Positions 6,007 to 8,322 of a stretch of 8,322 bases of DNA are shown here, piece after piece. The notes under the pieces were generated by a model. That model saw nothing but the letters and a program-made list of their open reading frames with translations. It was not told where the DNA came from and made no database searches. Each line of letters begins with the position of its first letter. The stretch's first letter is position 1. The translations under genes and the position numbers were made by a program. Source of the stretch: CAZPAN01 sp964428485 (GTDB taxonomy: Bacteria > Actinomycetota > Coriobacteriia > Coriobacteriales > CADBOM01); assembly GCA_964428485.1 (NCBI GenBank), contig CAYRYP010000060.1, positions 1-8,322 of the forward strand, in the 5' to 3' direction.

Positions 6007-7082
6007 CCGAGCCAACTCCTCCGGCTGCGCTTGAGCAACACCAAGAAGAATGGAGCACCGATCAGGGCGGTGAGTATTCCCAGCGGAAGCTCCACCGAGA
6101 TTAGACTCCTCGCCACGATGTCAACGGCGAGAGCGAAGCTTGCTCCCAGAAGAGCAGTTGCGGGCAGCAGCCTCGAGTAGTCGGCGCCCACGATCGCTCG
6201 CGCCATATGCGGCACGACAAGTCCGATCCATCCGATGACCCCGCAGTATGCGACCGATACGGAGACCACCAGAGTCGAGCAGAGGATCATCGCGACCGTC
6301 AACACCGGCACGTTAACTCCCAGTGTAGAGGCCTCCTCATCCCCAGCAGCGAGCACTGTGAGGCGCCAGCGGAGCAGGAACATCGGAACCATCGGGATAG
6401 CCATCGCCACCACAAGCTGCGGCGCATCACCTGCACCGACATCCGCGAAAGTGCCCATCAACCATAGAGTGATCGCCGGGAGGGTTGAGTTGGGGTCAGC
6501 CACGTACTTCGTAAGCGAGATGCAAGCTTGAAAGATCCCGGAGACGACAATGCCAGTGAGCACCAGCGTGACCGGGGTCGGCACGCGACCGTCGATGCAA
6601 CGTGCCGCCCAAAACGTGAGCATCACCGCGACTATCCCACCCGCAAACGACAGCAGCTGCACCATCGCTGCGGACAGTGACATCAAGATACCGAACGCCG
6701 CACCAAGCCCCGCACCGGTAGCGGCCCCGAGTATGTCGGGAGAGCTCATCGGGTTCTTGAAGACCCCCTGGAAAACCGCTCCGGCACAAGCAAGACCGGC
6801 TCCGACGACCATCGCACCCACTATCCTGGGAAGACGGACCCGAAATAATGCGGTGCGCGCGGCGTTTTCTCCGTCGAACGTGCATACCCCGAGCTTCTCC
6901 CCGATCAGCATGACTATGTCGGACGGGGTGACGCTATATCGACCCACCATCACGGAGACAAGCACTACTACGAGAAGCAAGGCCACAAGGAACACGACGT
7001 AATGACGGGCTACAAAACCCCTCCCGGCTACGCCGGAAAGGGCTGCCACGCCAGAGCGTTTGGCTGTAGTCTCCTCCCGCAT
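6003..7082 (-). CDS. FecCD/BtuC-type ABC transporter permease
   Basis: A 359-residue membrane protein of the FecCD family (PF01032), which dimerises to form the channel for iron-siderophore, haem or cobalamin import. After a polar N-terminus (1-27) comes TM1 (about 28-47). The family signatures are clear: RVRLPRIVGAMVVGAGLACAG (81-101), then QGVFKNPMSSPDILGAATGAG (105-125), the ATPase-coupling loop GDEEASTLGV (247-256), GVIGWIGLVVPHMARAIVG (281-299), and ELPLGILTALIGAPFFLVLL near the end. About ten membrane spans fit the family. It is the first gene of the operon and ends in a 4-base overlap with the ATPase. ATG 7082 is the likely start; the SD is only GGGGAA (7091-7096), so initiation may be weak or the start may lie a little downstream. 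Substrate cannot be decided from sequence. Confidence 0.92.
   Translation of the reverse strand: MREETTAKRSGVAALSGVAGRGFVARHYVVFLVALLLVVVLVSVMVGRYSVTPSDIVMLIGEKLGVCTFDGENAARTALFRVRLPRIVGAMVVGAGLACAGAVFQGVFKNPMSSPDILGAATGAGLGAAFGILMSLSAAMVQLLSFAGGIVAVMLTFWAARCIDGRVPTPVTLVLTGIVVSGIFQACISLTKYVADPNSTLPAITLWLMGTFADVGAGDAPQLVVAMAIPMVPMFLLRWRLTVLAAGDEEASTLGVNVPVLTVAMILCSTLVVSVSVAYCGVIGWIGLVVPHMARAIVGADYSRLLPATALLGASFALAVDIVARSLISVELPLGILTALIGAPFFLVLLKRSRRSWLG
6016..6020 (-). promoter_or_regulatory. Ribosome binding site deciding the FecE-like start
   Basis: Minus-strand AGGAG directly abuts a TTG codon (6015-6013) but stands nine bases before ATG 6006. The spacing rules out TTG and supports the ATG, which also forms the ATGA overlap with the permease stop. 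Confidence 0.8.
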
Positions 7083-7115
7083 CCCCTCGATTCCCCACTT
7101 CCCAAGATCCCGATC

Positions 7116-7144
7116 GGGTAACTATACCCTATTAAGAATAGTTA
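7116..7144. promoter_or_regulatory. Overlapping inverted repeats near the operon promoter
   Basis: Three perfect inverted repeats overlap here: GGGTA-N4-TACCC (7116-7129), CTATT-AAG-AATAG (7129-7141), and TAACTAT-N12-ATAGTTA (7119-7144). The minus-strand sequence TATAGT at 7126-7121 is a plausible -10 box for the operon and lies inside the first repeat. A regulator bound here would control operon transcription. Likely binder: the divergent LysR-type protein. Confidence 0.5.
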
Positions 7145-7164
7145 TTGTTTTAGATAATACTTAT

Positions 7165-7191
7165 TTGAGTTGGTTCTAATATGTATAGAAT
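7165..7191 (+). promoter_or_regulatory. Possible plus-strand promoter for the LysR-type gene
   Basis: TTGAGT (7165-7170) resembles a -35 box and TAGAAT (7186-7191) a -10 box, with 15 bases between, shorter than optimal; TATAGA (7184-7189) is an alternative -10. If used, the 19-bp inverted repeat at 7197-7215 would cover the transcription start, giving autorepression. Confidence 0.3.
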
Positions 7192-7196
7192 AGAAG

Positions 7197-7215
7197 AATA
7201 GTTAGAAGAACTATT
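7197..7215. promoter_or_regulatory. Inverted repeat AATAGTT-N5-AACTATT, candidate regulator site
   Basis: Perfect 7-bp arms (7197-7203 and 7209-7215) flank AGAAG. The same AATAGTT half-site occurs at 7137-7143. The 11-mer AAGAATAGTTA appears at both 7134-7144 and 7194-7204, exactly 60 bases apart, close to six helical turns. Two similar sites on one DNA face fit a LysR-type tetramer bending the promoter region. Confidence 0.5.
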
Positions 7216-7315
7216 TGTGGTGATTACGAGGTGGGAATCTCAAACCAGAGACAGCTCGCCAATAACTACCACCCGGGGAGCCGCAATACAGAAAAGGCAG
7301 GGCTACAGGGCTACC

Positions 7316-8299
7316 ATGTACGACAATGCCTCTTACATACTAGCGATCGCCGATTCAGGCTCTATTAGCAAAGCGGCAAAGAGGATGCACATCTCTCAGC
7401 CCGCGCTATCACAGCGTCTGATGCACCTCGAAAAAGAGCTCGGAGCTCGCCTGTTCGACAGAACGTCCACCCCGGTAAAACCCACCCATGCGGGCGAGAT
7501 TTATCTGAGCTGGGCCCGGGAGGTCGTAGAGTCAAGACGCGCAATGATCGAGATGGTCTCCGACGTTGCCAGCGGCGCTGTGGAGAGACTCACCATAGGC
7601 GTATCGGTGCCGCGATCCGGCAGAGTGCTCTCCGACATAATCGCGGAGTTCAGACAGTTGCACCCCACTTGTCTTGTGGTGCTGCGCGCCGCTGGCATGC
7701 CGACCAGCCACGACGAGCTTCTCTCAACCTCCGAGATCAACTTCTCCATCTTCACCCCGGTGGCTCCGCGGACACCTTCAATCGAGGGTTGGCCCGTATG
7801 CCGCGAGGAGATGCTTCTGCTGGTGCCGTCGTCATGGAATCTCGGAGATATCACCAAACAAGATGCCAGCAGCCGAAATACAGATCGGGCGGAAAATCAA
7901 CCTTGTGGAGAGAGATCTGTGCAGATCCCCACGATGGATCTCTCTTGCCTCAACAGCAGGCCGCTGATAATGCCGCCGGACAATCTCAGACACGCCAGAG
8001 TCATCGAGGCCCTTCTGCGGAGAGCTGGCGCGAAGCCGACAATTGCCCTACGAAGCTGCAGCAACGAGATGACAGTCGAGATGATCAGGCGAGGAGTTGG
8101 CGCGTCGATGATGCCCACTACGTTTGCCCCCTCGGCGGACGACGCGCAGATATCCATATTCCGGATAGGCGGAATGGATACCTCGAACGTACTGTACTGC
8201 AACCGCGTGGCCGGATCACCCGCCTCACGTGTCGAGAAGGACTTCGTCGAGATCGCGCGCCGATGGGTTGCAGCCCGTCCTGCGTTCGCGTTGCAGTGA
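7316..8299 (+). CDS. LysR-type transcriptional regulator
   Basis: A 327-residue LysR-family DNA-binding protein, probably the regulator of the divergent transport operon and of itself. The N-terminal winged helix-turn-helix is unmistakable: SGSISKAAKRMHISQPALSQ (14-33), LEKELGARLFDR (38-49), then the linker helix to about 83. The effector-binding domain spans about 90-320, with RLTIGVSVPRSGRVLSDII (91-109), REEMLLLVP (163-171), LIMPPDNLRHARVIEALLRRAG (217-238), and VEMIRRGVGASMMP (254-267). A polar stretch around 178-205 (TKQDASSRNTDRAENQ) enlarges the domain and explains a length somewhat above the usual 290-315. ATG 7316 begins exactly where family members begin; AGGG (7307-7310) is a modest SD. 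The co-inducer is unknown; given its neighbours, the imported metal compound or a derivative is a reasonable guess. Confidence 0.9.
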   Translation: MYDNASYILAIADSGSISKAAKRMHISQPALSQRLMHLEKELGARLFDRTSTPVKPTHAGEIYLSWAREVVESRRAMIEMVSDVASGAVERLTIGVSVPRSGRVLSDIIAEFRQLHPTCLVVLRAAGMPTSHDELLSTSEINFSIFTPVAPRTPSIEGWPVCREEMLLLVPSSWNLGDITKQDASSRNTDRAENQPCGERSVQIPTMDLSCLNSRPLIMPPDNLRHARVIEALLRRAGAKPTIALRSCSNEMTVEMIRRGVGASMMPTTFAPSADDAQISIFRIGGMDTSNVLYCNRVAGSPASRVEKDFVEIARRWVAARPAFALQ

Positions 8300-8322
8300 T
8301 ACGCGGCCTAAATTGTACTCCA
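8300..8322. other. Short 3' flank, nothing recognised
   Basis: Twenty-three bases follow the regulator stop. No hairpin, start codon with SD or other signal is visible before the window ends. Confidence 0.7.

Larger units (their letters stand above)
7083..7315. other. Divergent AT-rich intergenic region plus regulator leader
   Basis: This region separates the operon start from the LysR-type regulator start. Bases 7119-7216 are strongly AT-rich and packed with short inverted and direct repeats, listed separately. Bases 7217-7315 return to ordinary composition and are read here as the regulator's 5' leader. An in-frame GTG at 7217 could extend the regulator by 33 residues, but that extension has no family counterpart and no good SD site. 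I see no cobalamin riboswitch or other recognisable RNA element. Confidence 0.6.

Noticed and set aside
2193..7082. Assigning a specific substrate (siderophore, haem, vitamin B12) and gene symbols such as fep, fec or btu
   Set aside because: The family motifs identify the transporter class only; no ligand-determining residue or neighbouring biosynthetic gene decides the substrate.
7083..7216. Cobalamin or other metal riboswitch upstream of the permease
   Set aside because: The region is AT-rich with short simple repeats; I found none of the conserved GC-rich elements of a cobalamin riboswitch, and the leader is too short.
7217..7315. Upstream GTG start that would lengthen the LysR-type regulator by 33 residues
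   Set aside because: No SD site at a proper distance, no hydrophobic or helical match to the family, and the DNA-binding domain begins normally at ATG 7316.

Overview
The window looks like chromosomal DNA of an anaerobic, moderately GC-rich bacterium. A member of the actinobacterial class Coriobacteriia (Eggerthella, Slackia or Olsenella relatives) fits best: Shine-Dalgarno (SD) sites are strong, coding GC is about 60-65% in lines I counted, and the gene set is typical of anaerobes. I infer this from style and family memory, not from a marker gene. A run of ten Ns at 5787-5796 shows it is a draft assembly.

Layout. The left edge (1-65) holds the last codons of an unidentified plus-strand gene. 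At 140-857 lies a compact type II toxin-antitoxin pair: a RelB/DinJ-like ribbon-helix-helix antitoxin overlapping a PIN-domain toxin. A palindromic operator lies just upstream, and base composition is clearly AT-richer than the rest of the window. A convergent intergenic stretch (858-1014) follows.

The core is a six-gene minus-strand operon running from 7082 down to 1015. In transcription order it encodes a FecCD/BtuC-type permease, its FecE/BtuD-type ATPase (interrupted by the assembly gap), a HypB/UreG-like GTPase with Cys-rich motifs, a soluble ABC ATPase with an N-terminal domain resembling DUF1858/ScdA_N, a lipoprotein substrate-binding protein of the FepB/BtuF class, and a second substrate-binding-protein-like protein of a different class that has no signal peptide. 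Junctions are very tight (4-nt overlap, 4-nt overlap, 4-nt gap, 23-nt overlap, 14-nt gap), so the six products are probably made together. Several starts were reassigned from SD positions.

At the right edge a divergent LysR-type regulator (7316-8299) shares with the operon an AT-rich intergenic region carrying several inverted and direct copies of an AATAGTT half-site. These are good candidate binding sites for that regulator.

Working model (inference): the lipoprotein, permease and FecE-like ATPase import a metal chelate such as an iron-siderophore, haem or corrinoid. The GTPase, soluble ABC ATPase and cytosolic binding protein then process, sense or deliver the metal or cofactor inside the cell. 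This cytosolic half of the operon is the least explained part and the best candidate for an undescribed system.
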